DNA of 64,000 nucleotides from Cenococcum geophilum 1.58. Its lineage: Eukaryota > Ascomycota > Dothideomycetes > Gloniales > Gloniaceae. Position 1 is the stretch's first letter. The number at the start of each line of letters is the position of its first letter. The DNA lies in contig KV748225.1 in assembly GCA_001692895.1 (NCBI GenBank), positions 620,001 through 684,000 of the forward strand, in the 5' to 3' direction. The notes beneath the pieces were generated by a model, which saw only the letters and a list, made by a program, of their open reading frames with translations, was not told the origin of the DNA and ran no database searches. Made by a program: the position numbers and the translations under genes. This document shows, piece after piece, positions 46,900 through 58,980 of the stretch.

Positions 46900-49300
46900 G
46901 CTGTAACTAATCTGTATGGTGTTCTTAATCTAATATAGTATATTAGCACTAGCCTTAAAACTCTTTTAAATATTACCTTGCCTATCTTCTATTTAATTAA
47001 TAGTCTAAAAGCCGCTCTATATCTTTTCTAGAGATATTAGTAGTAGTATTAGCTTACTTTAGGAAAAAAATTTTATACCTACTCTCTTGCCAGTCCCTTT
47101 AGCTCGTTATATCTAAGTGTAAGATATATTTTGCTCTATATAGCTATATTAAATACAGTAATCCTATTTGTTATAAGAAATATAATACCTTAGAAATACT
47201 CTATCTATTACAGGAAGACGGATACTAGGCTATTACGTCGGATATTATTTAAAGTTCTTTTTATAAGAAAGACATCGGCCTCGTCTAAAAGAAGGATAGC
47301 GCTCTAGTAGTAAACGTTTTTAACTATTAGAGCTAGGTTTTATTCTAAATAGGCTGGATCCATATTAAGGTCTCCTATATAAGCCTTCTTATAGTTAGAC
47401 TAGTATATAAATATACTTATAAAGGGGAATAAACTACATAGAGGGGTCTCCTCTAAGATTTGGCAAGTGCTTTAGCTATTAATGTCTTTCCTACCCTAGG
47501 TGGGCCACTAAAACGGTTAGCCTTTAAAACAGCTAATGCCTTGCTAGAAAACTTACTATAGTAAAAAAACTAGGCCTTTCCCCTTTCCTTTAATTATATT
47601 ATTAAACTTTAATTTCCTAGACCTAGACTGGTAGCTCTTTATAAATCCTTAAAGCACTATTTTCTTATCCTCCTTAATTGCGAGTGACTTAAATGCTAAG
47701 GCATTCTATTTAATGTCCTTAATATTAGCGACGGCAAATTCACCTATTAGTGCTTACATTAGTATATATAATTTACTAGCTCTAGAAAAAGAGTACGTAG
47801 AAAGCCTAACCCTATTTTTTGTCTTCCAAACTAAAGACTAGGGCTGTTAGTGGATATATTAGGTGCTTATTGTCTCCTGTCTTCTTAGGAACTAAACTCT
47901 AATTCTTTATATCACCTTGCCAATTAGTCCCTTAATTAATTACGTTTATTCCGTACATATCTATAGCAATTAGCTACTTACTATAGTTAGGATTTTAATA
48001 ATAAAATGCTATCGCGTCTACTATAATACGGCCGCTTATAGAAAATCTTAACGGACTATCTTTGGTCCAGAAAAACGCGATCCCTTTATATTTACGGTAG
48101 TTAATGCCTCTTAAAGATATAAACTTCTGGCCATTTCTAATAAGATTCTGCTTTATCTCGGCTTGTCTCTTATAATGCTCTAGCGGAAATACCTTAAGAG
48201 ATATAATTTTTATAGTTAAACGGAATTTTAGAATAGAGAGGGTGGTCTTTACCTTGCTAAACGCCTTCCCGTTATAGCCGAAATAGTAATAGTTAAGTTC
48301 GAAGCTCTTTTTGCTAAAAAGTAAGGTTTTAAAGTTGTTTGAATTATATATAAGGCATTTTAGTTAATCCAAGCCTTCGCAAATTATAAGGATATACGTA
48401 TTTGGTTTAAATAAGGCCTAAAGGAGATTGAAGTTAATTTTACTATAGTCTATAAGCGGCAGGAGACTATTAGTTATAGGCGCGAAATGATCTTTAAGGA
48501 ATTTTAATAACCCCTAAAGGTGCCTAGCGCTAATTAAGTTAGGAGAAAGACTTTCTTAGTATATTTTTAATTAGGGTAGAAAATTAAATATAATATTTAT
48601 AGGAATCTAGAAGTTAAATTAGAATAAGCTATATCTACAAAAAGGTCCACTTACTATAGGCTTATCTTCCCAAAGGGAGATAGCTTATACGCCGTTTAGC
48701 ACCACTTATAAGGCGTCTCTTACTTCTCCTAAATTTATGCTTAGGTATGTGCTATAGTCTTTCTTGTCCTTTTCTAGCTTAAAGTTAATATTTAAGTTAA
48801 TATGTTTAAAGGCACCTAAGAGATAGACTAAATTTCTTTTAAAGGACATAAATATACTAATTATATATATTACGCTTACTTAACGTATCTGGCGAAGTCT
48901 CTATAGTCTTATACTGGCAGTTTTGTTTATCCTAGCTGTAGTAGATGCTATATTAGCGTATTTCTAAGTGTATCTTAGGAATTTCGCGAGCATATATCTT
49001 ATTTAATATCTTAACTTCAATCTTGGAACCTCTTACTTTAGGTATCTCTTTAACCCCTAAACTTGTAGGGGAAGGAGGAGGTAGAGGTAGGTGTAGAGAA
49101 AGTAGATAAGGTTGGATTGTTTAGACTATCTTTAATAAGACTGCAAGCATTTTAACTATAAAATGCTGCGCTAACTGCCTATAATACAGATACGTTTAGC
49201 TCAGGCTACTAGGGGGGGTATTTATACTATTATAAGGTAAAGGCACTAGCGTAATAGGGTTGGATATAACTGGCATTATTACTTTATAAAGCTTTAGTAA
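46900..49300 (-). pseudogene. RIP-mutated AAA+ ATPase, fungal type with DUF7025-like N-terminal region
   Basis: On the minus strand Walker A reads GPPRVGKTLIAKALAK (47466-47510, expected GPPGVGKTLTAE), followed by RRPLYVVYS. Walker B reads AILLLDEADVFL (about 47266-47303) and is intact. A sensor region GIIFLITNR follows (47180-47205). Upstream, GKGKGLVFL, then FSISGRIIVDAIAFYYQNPN (expected GRVMIDxxxF), FGYNGKAFSKV and VFPLEHYKRQAEIKQNLI match the region that precedes the ATPase in this fungal family. The N-terminus is Pro/Ser-rich (LPLPPPSPTSLGVKEIPKV near 49080). Stops are frequent. Family members are presumed ATP-driven remodelling enzymes; substrates are not known. Confidence 0.85.
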
Positions 49301-49863
49301 CGTAATACTAATCTAAAAAAGGAGCTAGATGGTATTGTTTTTTAGGCCGGATCCGCCCTTTTCTTATATAATATAAGCTATACTATAGGTGTATCTATAC
49401 CCCTCTTTTAATAATAGGCTACCCTCCCCAATTAATCCTAGCAGACTTTAGTTAAGATATATTAATATTATCTCCGTCGTAGTAAATAAAGCTATAGCGT
49501 ATATGCTTGCCGTACCTGTAGAAATAGTCCCCTAGCTTATATACGGGATTTTAACTCTAGCACTAGAGCGAGCTTAAAAAAAGACATTGCTTAAAGTATA
49601 GAAGTGCTTTAATTAACATATAGGAGATAGGCAATATTTTAGGTCGAATTAAAGATATAAGTGTAGAATTAGTGCTAGTAATGCTAGCTAGATTGCAGTA
49701 AGCGATCTAGCTGTATATTGTTTAGCTAGGGGAAGTGGTATATAATTAGGCTAACCGTCCCATTCTGTTTTGTCTCGTCTTATCTTGTCTTTTCCCTTCC
49801 CTTTTCTTTCCTTCCCTTTTTTTTCTCCCTTTCTCCTTTTTTTTATTTTTAGTTAAACTTCTA
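49301..49863. promoter_or_regulatory. intergenic region with pyrimidine-rich tract upstream of 49864
   Basis: Between two divergent gene relics. Bases 49768-49850 are almost pure C/T on the plus strand (TCTCGTCTTATCTTGTCTTT, then TTTCCTTCCC and TTTTTTTTCTCCC). Such CT-rich tracts are common just upstream of fungal start codons, and an ATG follows at 49864. The rest (49301-49767) has no recognisable content. Confidence 0.55.
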
Positions 49864-52500
49864 ATGGCGCTAAATAACTGGTTTTACGAACTACTCGAGG
49901 AAAAAAGAAAGATATTTAACGCTAATACGTATCTATTACCCTCCCACCAGAACGATGCGTTTAAATTGTGCCTTAAGGTGCTATAAGAAAACGCGATATC
50001 TTTAGAGAAACGATTAAGCTCGCAACGAAGTATAAAGCTATATGCACGCACTCTATTAACGGACGTTTTTATCGGCTTAGGTCCTAAAGTATTCTTCCTA
50101 TATACTTTAGTAGCGCCTATCTTAAAGCTAGTAATGGTATTGGTAAGAAACCTCCTCTAAGAGCTTTAAGGATAGTAGGAGAGTTGCCCCTACCCCCGCG
50201 GTCTTATAGTTACTACAAGTATACTTTATAAGGCTAATTTAATTAGTACGTTAATTCCTTTACCTCTAAAACGTCTATTTTTAAAGGTGGATCCCTCTAC
50301 TAGTATAAAGAGCCTTATATTTTAAATAAATTATTAATAAATATTATTAGAGGAACACCTAACTTTAGCCTAAGACTTTTAGTTATTAGAGAGGCATTTT
50401 AAAGCTCTAATCCCTTAGGACACTTATTAAATGCTTAATATATAAGTCTTAGGTACTCGTTAATTGGTTACTTATATATTTTAGAGCTAGATTTATTATA
50501 AAAGGAAAGTATAATCTTATCTAATAATCCTAAAACTAATAGTTGGACACCTTTTTCCCCAAATTTAATGCATTAATACTTATTTAAGATAAACGCCTCT
50601 TCTAAGAATCCTCCAAGCGCTATTATACTAGTATATTATTAAGTTATAGATAAACTATTATTAAAGCGTCCCTAGTTAGAATTATAGCAAACTCTAGGTC
50701 TGTAAGACGACCTTTAATAAGATATTATATCTATAGTTAATATTGTATAGGAAATCTAATATTGCTAGGGGAGGGCTAGTATTTGTCTTTCTTATTTATA
50801 AGGCGCTATATAATTAAAAATCTCCTTAAGCCATTTCGCACCGGGATAAAGATAAGTAATTTATAGAGAAAGGAAAAGGAGAGTAGAGGACTAGCGGTTA
50901 CGAATTGCCTGTCTATATATATGCTAGAAATAGATAATAAGGACGCTCTTTTATTAGTTAGAATTAGCTATAAGGATAGATAGAATATCTTTAACTTATT
51001 TAGTTTAGGGGACCTAGATACTCTAGAGTTTTAGGAAAATACTATAGAAAAAGCTAAAGATTAACTCTTATCTATAAATGAATAGCATATATCGCTTTAG
51101 GTTACTACTTATTACTACTTCTTCTCTAACTTAACCCGTGCCCTTATTATATAATATTTATACCTAGTAAGAACCTCTTTTGTTACTTATCCATCTTTTA
51201 TACCTAAATATTTAACCAGCTTCCCTTCGCCGTCTTTAATATTGCATAATCTGCCTTTAAATATTATAGTTATGTCCTCTGTTATCTTAAATATATAACC
51301 TCTAATCTCCTTCTATTCCCCACTAAACGCCTTATCCCCGGCCTTAGCGGACATAATTTATATAGCTAGAAATACAACTGCGCAAGTTAGTAGGACTGGC
51401 GGCTATAAAGGGAAGGTGTTTTATAGATGTGTAATATTAAGCAAATATTATCTTTTATAAAGCGTTTTTAATTACGGATAGCTGTCTAAGGAGAAATAGC
51501 GGCTGATTTAGGAATTTGTTTTAGAATAAAAGGCTATAAAGCATATGCGCATTAAAGCACAACTATTATAGAAGATGTAAGTAATTAGGTATATGCTACG
51601 CGGAATAGCTAAGCTAATATTTACCTTAATGGCAAGAATAGAATTGCTAGATAACTATAAGAGGCAGAATATAAGAAATATAAAAAGAGGTAGATTGTAG
51701 GCTTAAACGGAGAGCAGCTTTATGGAACTGCGCTATAAATAATTAGCGAAGTAGGGTTAAAGGAAATTTATAAGGGAAAATAGAGGTATTACTGCAGTTA
51801 ATAGGTTTATAGCTATTTAGTCGTTGGTGCCCAATAGAAAGGCTTATATAAAAGAATTGCTAAGCGGCTACCTCTTGGGCTAAGCTGCGGCCGGATTTGC
51901 CCTACCCTACTATTAAAGCTTTCTAGCGCAGAATATTATGTATATAATTAGGCCACTAGCCAAATAACGGGTAAGGCGTCTACTGTAATGCGTATTTAGC
52001 TATACATTAGCCATAGTCTAAGGGATTAGAGTTACTAGATATATATTACCCCTCTACTAACTAAAATATTTTTAAGGATTAGATTCTTATAGCTTATTCT
52101 TATTTATAAGGTAAATTTACTATAGCCAGTTTATATGCCTTTACGTCGTATATATAAGTTAATTAATTATTAACGCCCGACTTTATATTATTCGGACTAC
52201 TGGTTTTAGCTATGTTATATAATTTGATTTAACTAACTAAGTCGTGAATATAGTTTTAGCCTTGCATTCTCTATTGTCCGTGGCGTTATAAGTGGTAATA
52301 AGTGGCTCTTGCTCACTGCCCTTAAAAAAGTTATACTCTTACAGACCTTTTTATGCAGCCCTTATATAATAGGAAATTCGCCATAAATAGATTAAGCCGG
52401 AAATGGAATATATAATAAGAAATAGACCTCTAAGCCAAAAGAAGGGCACTACTATTATTACTGTCTCTTCCGCCTAGTAGGCCGGCCCCTTTTCTTCTAT
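49864..52500 (+). pseudogene. unrecognised RIP-mutated gene (~880 codons)
   Basis: The ATG at 49864 (context CTTCTAATGGCG, after a pyrimidine-rich tract) opens a frame beginning MALNNWFYELLEEKRKIF, then LLPSHQNDAFKLCLKVL and LYARTLLTDVFIGLGPKVFF. It can be followed with TAG/TAA at Gln/Trp-type positions to about 52500, with hydrophobic pieces such as LYTLVAPILKLVMVLVRNLL. No motif allowed a family assignment. The long single frame argues against introns in most of it. It converges on the next, minus-strand relic. Confidence 0.55.
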
Positions 52501-52559
52501 ATAATAGGCCAGGCCTTTAATTTCAAACAATAATATACCTATAGTAAAAGAACCACTAC

Positions 52560-54470
52560 TAACCAAAATACAAGAATATACCCAAGCTACTAGCCCCGTC
52601 CCTTTACTTTTATAACTTTGGAAGAGTGCACCTGCGATAATCTAGCTTTGGCTTGCCGAACGCGTCTTTAGTAAGACTTAAGGGCATTTTTGGAATTCAA
52701 AAGCCTACTTTTATAAACCTAAGTAGGCTTCTAAGCTACCTTATATTCGCGCCCTAACTTGGTTATTCTTTTCCCTAGAATATTGTTAATCTCCTATTTA
52801 TTATCCAAGTTTATTTTATTAAATTTGTCTTTTTTAGCCCGGGTATAGCGCTTTATAGTAGGCTCTGGGATTAAAACGTCGCTCTAGTTATTAGCGACGC
52901 TATTGCTGTTACTATTCTCCTTATTATAGGTATAACTGCTAGCCTCATCATGCGGTAGTTTAATGCTGTGGGGGAGGGTAGGCTCTTGGAGCGAAGGGCT
53001 AGCGGGCCGCGGAGTGGGTACCGCTTGCTGGTTAACTTATAGGTATTAAGGGTCGAGGTTAAGGGTAGGAGGGGGGCTAGAAGGCAAGTCTTCGCAATAG
53101 GTAGGTGGCCTTTATTGCTTCTAGAGACATGGACTATTACTACCTTCGCCGCCCTTGCTACCCCCACTACTCTCTTTAGCAGGGTTGTTAGAATTATAAT
53201 TAGTGACGTCGTCCCGCTTAAGCTTCCGCTTCCTTAGCATAAAGGGTAATTCGCCTCCTATATTCCCTTTCTTATAATTACCCTCCTCCCTAATAAGCGG
53301 ATTGTCTATATATTATAGTTATTAGGTTATAGTAACGATATTTTTAATATCTATAACTTACTAATATTATCTATATTATTGGCTATTAAGGAGTCTTGGT
53401 TAGCTACTATATGGGTCTCTAACTTCTATATAGCCTAGGGGATAGTTATAATATCAATTCCCTTAGCTAGGCTATCCATTTTATTGAATTCTGCCGTGGG
53501 TTTAAGATGGTTATATATAGATACGCCAAAGAGATCTTCCAGCTCCTCTAAAGAAGGTAACTCCTTATCCTTATCGTCCTTATTGTTGCGGTTATTTCCG
53601 CTACCTAATAATTGTTAAACAAGGCCGTTATATAGGGGGGAAGTGTATACCTAACCCATAAGGTGCTAGTTAATCGCCGGCTTTATTAGCTTTATTGCTA
53701 GTATTGCTGGCTTTATTGCCTTCGGCTTTAGGTTCCAAGTCTAGGTTAGCTATATTATCTTTAATAAATATTAAATTCGCTGCTGGCCGTTAAACACGTT
53801 TATAGTTATTAGGAGAAGGAGGGGATAATTACTAAATTACCTTAATTGCTTCCTTTAGCGTCTTGGCTGTTACTTATATTCTTATAAATATCTTTATACT
53901 TATTAAAAGCCTTAAGATTTGCGGGTGCCTTATTAGGTGGAATGTTTAAAAAAGGTAATATAGAATAACTTGCCTTTGCGCAACCAGCCTAAATATTTTA
54001 TAGGATTATCTATTAGAGGGAAGTAAGGTGCTCTCCCCTTTTTTATCCTCCTCTTTTTAGGTATATTGCTTATATTTGCCTAAGAAGCCTTTGGTTTTTT
54101 AGGGGGTGCAGTATAGAAATTAATATTATTAAGTAAAATTCCTAAATAAAAACGAAGGGGTTAAGAAGATGCTACTATTACTACCGCTATTATTATTAGA
54201 ATTGTTATTGCCTTATACCTTTTTAATAGCCCTAAAGAACGGGTTACGCTAGGCTTTTAAGTCTACGCCGGTCCCCTTTTCGCTACTAGCTTATATCCGT
54301 AGTATCTATACTAAAATAACCCTACTAGCTTAATAGCAAATTAAAACATATAATCTACGCTCTATTAGCAATTACCGTTTATAACATATAAAGGGTTATA
54401 TGGGCTTAAACTCTATTATAAGATTAACGCCTATTAGAAAACTATAATTAAGACCTAACTAACTAAGCTA
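52560..54470 (-). pseudogene. unrecognised RIP-mutated gene, Pro/Asn/Ser-rich
   Basis: Minus-strand pieces read GNNNSNNNSGSNSS (about 54180), ANLDLEPKAEGNKASNTSNK (about 53720), KELPSLEELEDLFGVSIYNH (about 53540), TAEFNKMDSLAKGIDIITIP, HDEASSYTYNKENSNSNSV (about 52920) and TIKRYTRAKKDKFNKINLD (about 52830). The protein seems largely disordered with a charged C-terminal part. I recognise no domain. The open 98-codon minus frame 52871-53167 is in a different register and is probably a shadow, since the register above has the sensible low-complexity protein. Confidence 0.45.
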
Positions 54471-55540
54471 ACACATTTAGCCTCTAATAGGGACATTGCA
54501 CTAAGCCTCCCTATTAGGGAGGTTGGTGGTAAAGTGCCTCCTTTACCCTTATTCCTTAGAGTTAGGGCTAGCGCTAATATATCTATTTTTTAACCCAATT
54601 ATGCTAGCAAACTAAATCTTTTATATTAGATCCTTTATAGGACCATAGTTTCTAGGGTTAGATAGGTAGGGGGCGTACTATAATTCTATTATAAGTATTA
54701 AAAGACACTCTAAGTAATAAGGGCATTCTTAACTCTCTTTCCTAAATCTAAGAAACTTCCTTAGTTATACTCTATGGAGCTTATAGCTGCTACTTAACCT
54801 CCTAAATATGCGCAAAAGCTTTACCTTTATTTTTGCCTATAGCTAAATGTTACAAATAATATAAGGGGGCAGATAGCGCGAGTAGATTAGGTAATTACGC
54901 CCATATCCATCTTACTATACCCTTTTAGCTAATGCAGCTACCGCATAAAGTCTGTTTCCGTTAAGAGATTAAATACGTAAATTTTTCTCTAGTATTTGTT
55001 AGCTAAGAGTAGGATTATAATACTAGCTCCACTAAAAGCCAGGCTATGCTACTAAATAGGCTATTTACCCCCAGATTCCGCCTTGCAAGTCTTAGGTCTA
55101 TATAAAGGATATTTCTATATAACCTATACCTCCTTAGCTAAATAGGGGGCTAGATTAGACTAAAGCCGGGTAGCTTCTCTAATTATAATATAATCCTCTA
55201 ATTATTAGGGAAGAGTAAGGTCTAGGTCTAGGTTAAAAAGGCGCTAAGGAGGGCGAGAGCTTCTAGCTTCTGGTGGCGCAGCTTTAACCAAGCTAAGTAA
55301 CTAGCATTAGCCTATAGTTTCGCTAAGGACCTACTTTAGCGTCCGGCTTCGCCTTTATCGTGACGCTGCAATACAACACTGCCGCAGCTCACAGCAGTTA
55401 TAACCCGTGTAATCCATTGCTAGGCGGTTCTCGGCATAGCCTTATAGCCATTTATAGCTATTCCGACAGGGATTAAGTTGCACATTATAGTTACACCTAA
55501 GACACTGCTAGAGGCGGAGGTAAAGAAGAGGATAAATGGA
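54471..55540. other. RIP-mutated unassigned DNA
   Basis: AT-rich with TA excess; from about 55300 it becomes less mutated (CA and TG reappear). No motif recognised in any frame. Confidence 0.4.
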
Positions 55541-56160
55541 AATATTATTCTGGTGCACTAATCGGTAGGGGATATAGGCAGGAGGAGAGGAAAGAGAAGA
55601 GAAGAAAGGAGGAATATAGTAGGACTAAAGCATGCGTTAATATTAGGAGAGAGTATAAATATATCCTATAGAAAGGGCCGAAGAGTTACAGCGCTGGGTA
55701 ATCATTAGTATAAAATATATGGAGATTAGGGAAGGCGGGCAGAGCACCTACATAGACGCTAAGGGGATGGAAAATGCCTTACGGCTAATAGCTAGAGTCT
55801 GAGGTGGCACGGTAGCAGGAAAGAAAAGAGGAGATAGAGTATAAGGGCAAAAGCAGCGAGGGAGAAGGCCTTTTATGGTTGAGGTTGAGGTTGGGTCTTG
55901 GCCAAACTGGGGTAGGGAAGCGAGCGCGCCTTGCCCGTAAAGGAACCTCCATTTCCTGATGCGTGGTCTCCATTTTCTTTTTTACTTAATATTATACGGA
56001 TAAATTATTAAATATTATAGCTTCTAAAGCAGACTTATTACTTTTTATACCTATATTAGACTCCCTTAATATAGAAGAGTTATTAAACTGCCAGTAAAAG
56101 AAGACTTTTAACCTATAGATACTAGTTGGTAGGGATTTNCTTCGCAAATCCTATCCCTCC
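55541..56160. other. purine-rich, weakly RIP-mutated stretch
   Basis: Bases 55570-55620 and 55810-55870 are G/A-rich (AGGAGAGGAAAGAGAAGAGA). A 62-codon minus frame at 55785-55973 (METTHQEMEVPLRARRAR) has Pro/Leu-rich content but no partner or family, and is not called. On the minus strand the purine runs would be a pyrimidine-rich promoter tract. Confidence 0.4.
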
Positions 56161-57075
56161 GTCGTGCTTCGTAGTAGGGGGTAAGCTTTAGGCAGAGCCT
56201 CGTGTAGAGCTTTAGTAGAGCTTCGTGCAGAGGTTCGCGCAGAGCNTTATGCAGAGCCACGTGCGGCGTGCAGGCGTGTAGACGTATAGATGTGTAGACG
56301 TGCAGATGTTCGTATAGGCGTTCGTGTAGGCAATTAATTGATAAATCAATTAATTGTAGAGCCGTTCGTATAGACAATTATAGGGTCTTCTAGTATATTA
56401 GTGCTGCATGTTAGTAGAGCTTGGAGTGGAGTGNNGTGTAGAGCTTCGAGCAGAGCCTCGCGTAGAGTTTTTGNGCAGAGCTTGAGAAGAGCTTCGTGCA
56501 GAGCCTTGATAGAGCTTCGAGCAGAGCTTTAAGTAGAGCCTCGTACAGAGCTTTGAGCAGAGCTTTGAGCAGAGCTTTGAGCAGAGCCTTGAGCAGAGCT
56601 TTGAGCAAAGCTTCGAGCAGAGCTTCGAGCAGAGCTTCGAGCAGAGCTTTGATAGAGCTTCTCCATATAGACCTTGCATTTAGGCTTATTTTTGAAGGCC
56701 TTGTAAAGGGCTTTGTATAGGCGTTCGTGCAGGCGTTCGTGTAGACATTTATAGAGACGTTTAATTAATCGATTGTATGGGTGTTCGTACGGGCGTTAGT
56801 ATAGGTAATTAATTAATCGATCGATTAATCGTATAGGCGTTCGTACGGGTAATCGTGCGACATTTATAGAGCCATTCGTAGAGACGATCATATGGCGACT
56901 AGTCGTATGGGCGTTCGTACGGCCGATTGTAGAACCTTCCTAGTATATTAGTGCTGCGTGTTAGTAGAGTTTTAAGCTCTATATAGGGCTTCGAGTAGAG
57001 CTTTGAGCAGAGCTCCGAGTAGAGCTTTGAGTAGAGCTTCGTGCAGGGCTTTTGCAGAGCTTTGGTAGGACGCGT
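56161..57075 (+). repeat. composite 12-bp minisatellite locus with two leaders 550 bp apart
   Basis: Leaders TAGTATATTAGTGCTGC lie at 56391 and 56941, each followed by GTTAGTAGAGC and a 12-bp array (AGAGCTTTGAGC / AGAGCTTCGAGC; 56440-56660 and 56985-57065). Between them lies a second array type (GCGTTCGTGCAG, 56718-56750) decaying into GTTCGTACGGGC and ATTAATCGAT words. The left part (56190-56390) is the corresponding tail of a further unit. The arrangement matches the locus at 32.45-33.27 kb. Several N are present. Frames of 65-93 codons are repeat products. Confidence 0.88.
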
Positions 57076-57465
57076 ACGGTCGCAAAAAGCCTAACTACCC
57101 TTCAACTGCGCCACCATAAAGTTATTATATAACTAGCTACTTACAGATAACGTAGACAGCAGAGCAAAGAGGCTATATTAGAGATATAGAGCTTTAATTG
57201 TGTATGGTTGTGGTATAGTAAGGGGTAGTTAATATTTAAATTAATTGATTTTACTAAGGCAGCGCGTGCCAAGACATTTTATAGTATGTAAATACTTCTA
57301 TACGCGAGAATATATTATAAAACTGCCAATCTATAGCAATAATTTATATAATATTTTATTTTTAAATAGTATATTTCTATTATAATAATTTTATTTAAAT
57401 TATTGCCAATATTGACAAATGCCAATATTTTATTGGCTGGAATTTCGCTTATTGAAAACCTCACT
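57076..57465. other. AT-rich junction segment
   Basis: No gene. Bases 57405-57440 contain repeated GCCAATATT with flanking complement (TTGCCAATATTGACAAATGC), unlike the gypsy element that starts beyond. This is the far side of the break in the gypsy RNase H. Confidence 0.45.
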
Positions 57466-58980
57466 GGGTGCTATTCGTCTTTATATTTTTATAGAAAGCA
57501 CACTTCTAATATAAAGTCTAATGCATCCGTTTCGACCATTATCTTTAGTTTTAGTTGGTAGATCTTAAGAATTAGGTCTTAAGTAAATAACTTCTTAACC
57601 TCCTTAAATAGTTTCCTCTGTTTTTCTCTCTATACCTAAGGTTCTTCTTTCTTTATTAACCTTATAAATGGCTTAATATCCTTTAACTATTAAGCTATAA
57701 ACCTTTTACAGTAATTATAAAACCCTAAAAACGACCTTAACTGCGTAACGTTCTCTAGTTCTTACCAATTCACTATAGCCTTAATCTTCTTTAGATCTAT
57801 ATTAAGTTAGCCTAGTTTAATAATAAATTTAATAAAATCTGTCTTCTTAGTAAAGAATTTGCATTTTTTTAATTGCTACTAGTATCTATTCTTCCTGTAG
57901 TCTCTTTAAAACCCATTTAATGTGTTCTTTGTGTTCTTTCTTACTTATTAAGTAGATAATAATAATATTAAGGTATGCTATAATAAATTTATCTAAATAT
58001 TCCCTTAGTATATTGTTAATACGTTTCTAAAACGTTACTAGTGTATTTATAAGCCCAAACTGCATTACTAATAGCTTATATAGCCCTTCCTTTAACCTAA
58101 AGGCTGCCTTCTATTCGTCGCCTTCCTTAATTCTAATCTAATAGTACGCCTATCTTAGATCTATCTTTATAAAGATTTGCGCATTACCAATCCTATTTTA
58201 GATTTCGCTAATTAAAGGTAAAGGATACCTATCCTTCCTAGTAATGCTATTTAACTATCTATAGTTAATGCATAGTCTAAGTTTTCCATTTTTCTTTAGT
58301 ATAAATAGTACTAGATATCCCGCTAATAACTGCAATAGTCTAATATATCCTTTTTGTAAGTTCTCCTAGATAAACCCCTTTAGTACTCTTCCTTTTTCTT
58401 TAGTAAGCTTATAGATTAGAAAGAACTTTAGACTTATTTCTAGTTCTAATTCTATTTTATAGTCCTATGCTATATACTCTAACAGCTTCTTACTTTCTAA
58501 TAACTATAATTTTTTGCTATACTTGTAGTATCTCTTTAGTATATAACTTAATCCTTTATCTATTTCCTTGTAGGTTGCCCCTACTTAGTACCATACTATC
58601 TTAGCTTATTGTCGCATCTTATAGCATTAAGTATTCTTAATATTAACCTAACCTATAACCTAATCGATCTTTAGATTATATTTCTATAACTAAGGCATTC
58701 CTAATACTGCCTTATTATTCCCTAATAGTAATATATTAAAAGACATTTTAATTTATCTCCCTTTAATGGTTATCTAAATAGGTCCTGTTTTAAGATTAAT
58801 AATACCTCCTCTATAGGCTATCGGATCTCCTAAAATTATAACTAATAGGTAAAAATGCTCCTTCTATTTGTGCAGTAGCCCTATCCTTTTAACTACTACT
58901 AGTAAAATATAGTTCCTTATTACTCTACTATCCACTAATACTTTAAACTATTAATCTTGCCATTTAACTTATAAATTTAG
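57466..58980 (-). pseudogene. protease, RT and partial RNase H of the gypsy element (broken)
   Basis: Protease: VLVDSRVIRNYI near 58910-58945 (DSG became DSR) and NKAVLGMP near 58690. RT: GYLVLFILKKNGKLRLCINY, PLPLISEI, KIDLR.AYY.IRIKEGDE, VMQFGLINTLVTF, then IAYLNIIIIY (57950-57980; expected YLDD). RNase H: RSFLGFYNYCKRFI and MVETDALDFIL, ending at about 57466. The order and motifs fit Ty3/gypsy Pol. Confidence 0.88.

Noticed and set aside
52871..53167. 98-codon minus-strand gene
   Set aside because: A different minus-strand register gives a coherent low-complexity protein over a much longer interval with RIP-type stops; this frame is likely a shadow.
55785..55973. 62-codon minus-strand gene
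   Set aside because: No domain, no neighbour support and a purine-rich, low-complexity background.
56108..56720. Open frames of 65-93 codons at the 56-kb array
   Set aside because: Repeat-derived, on both strands, and crossing N positions.
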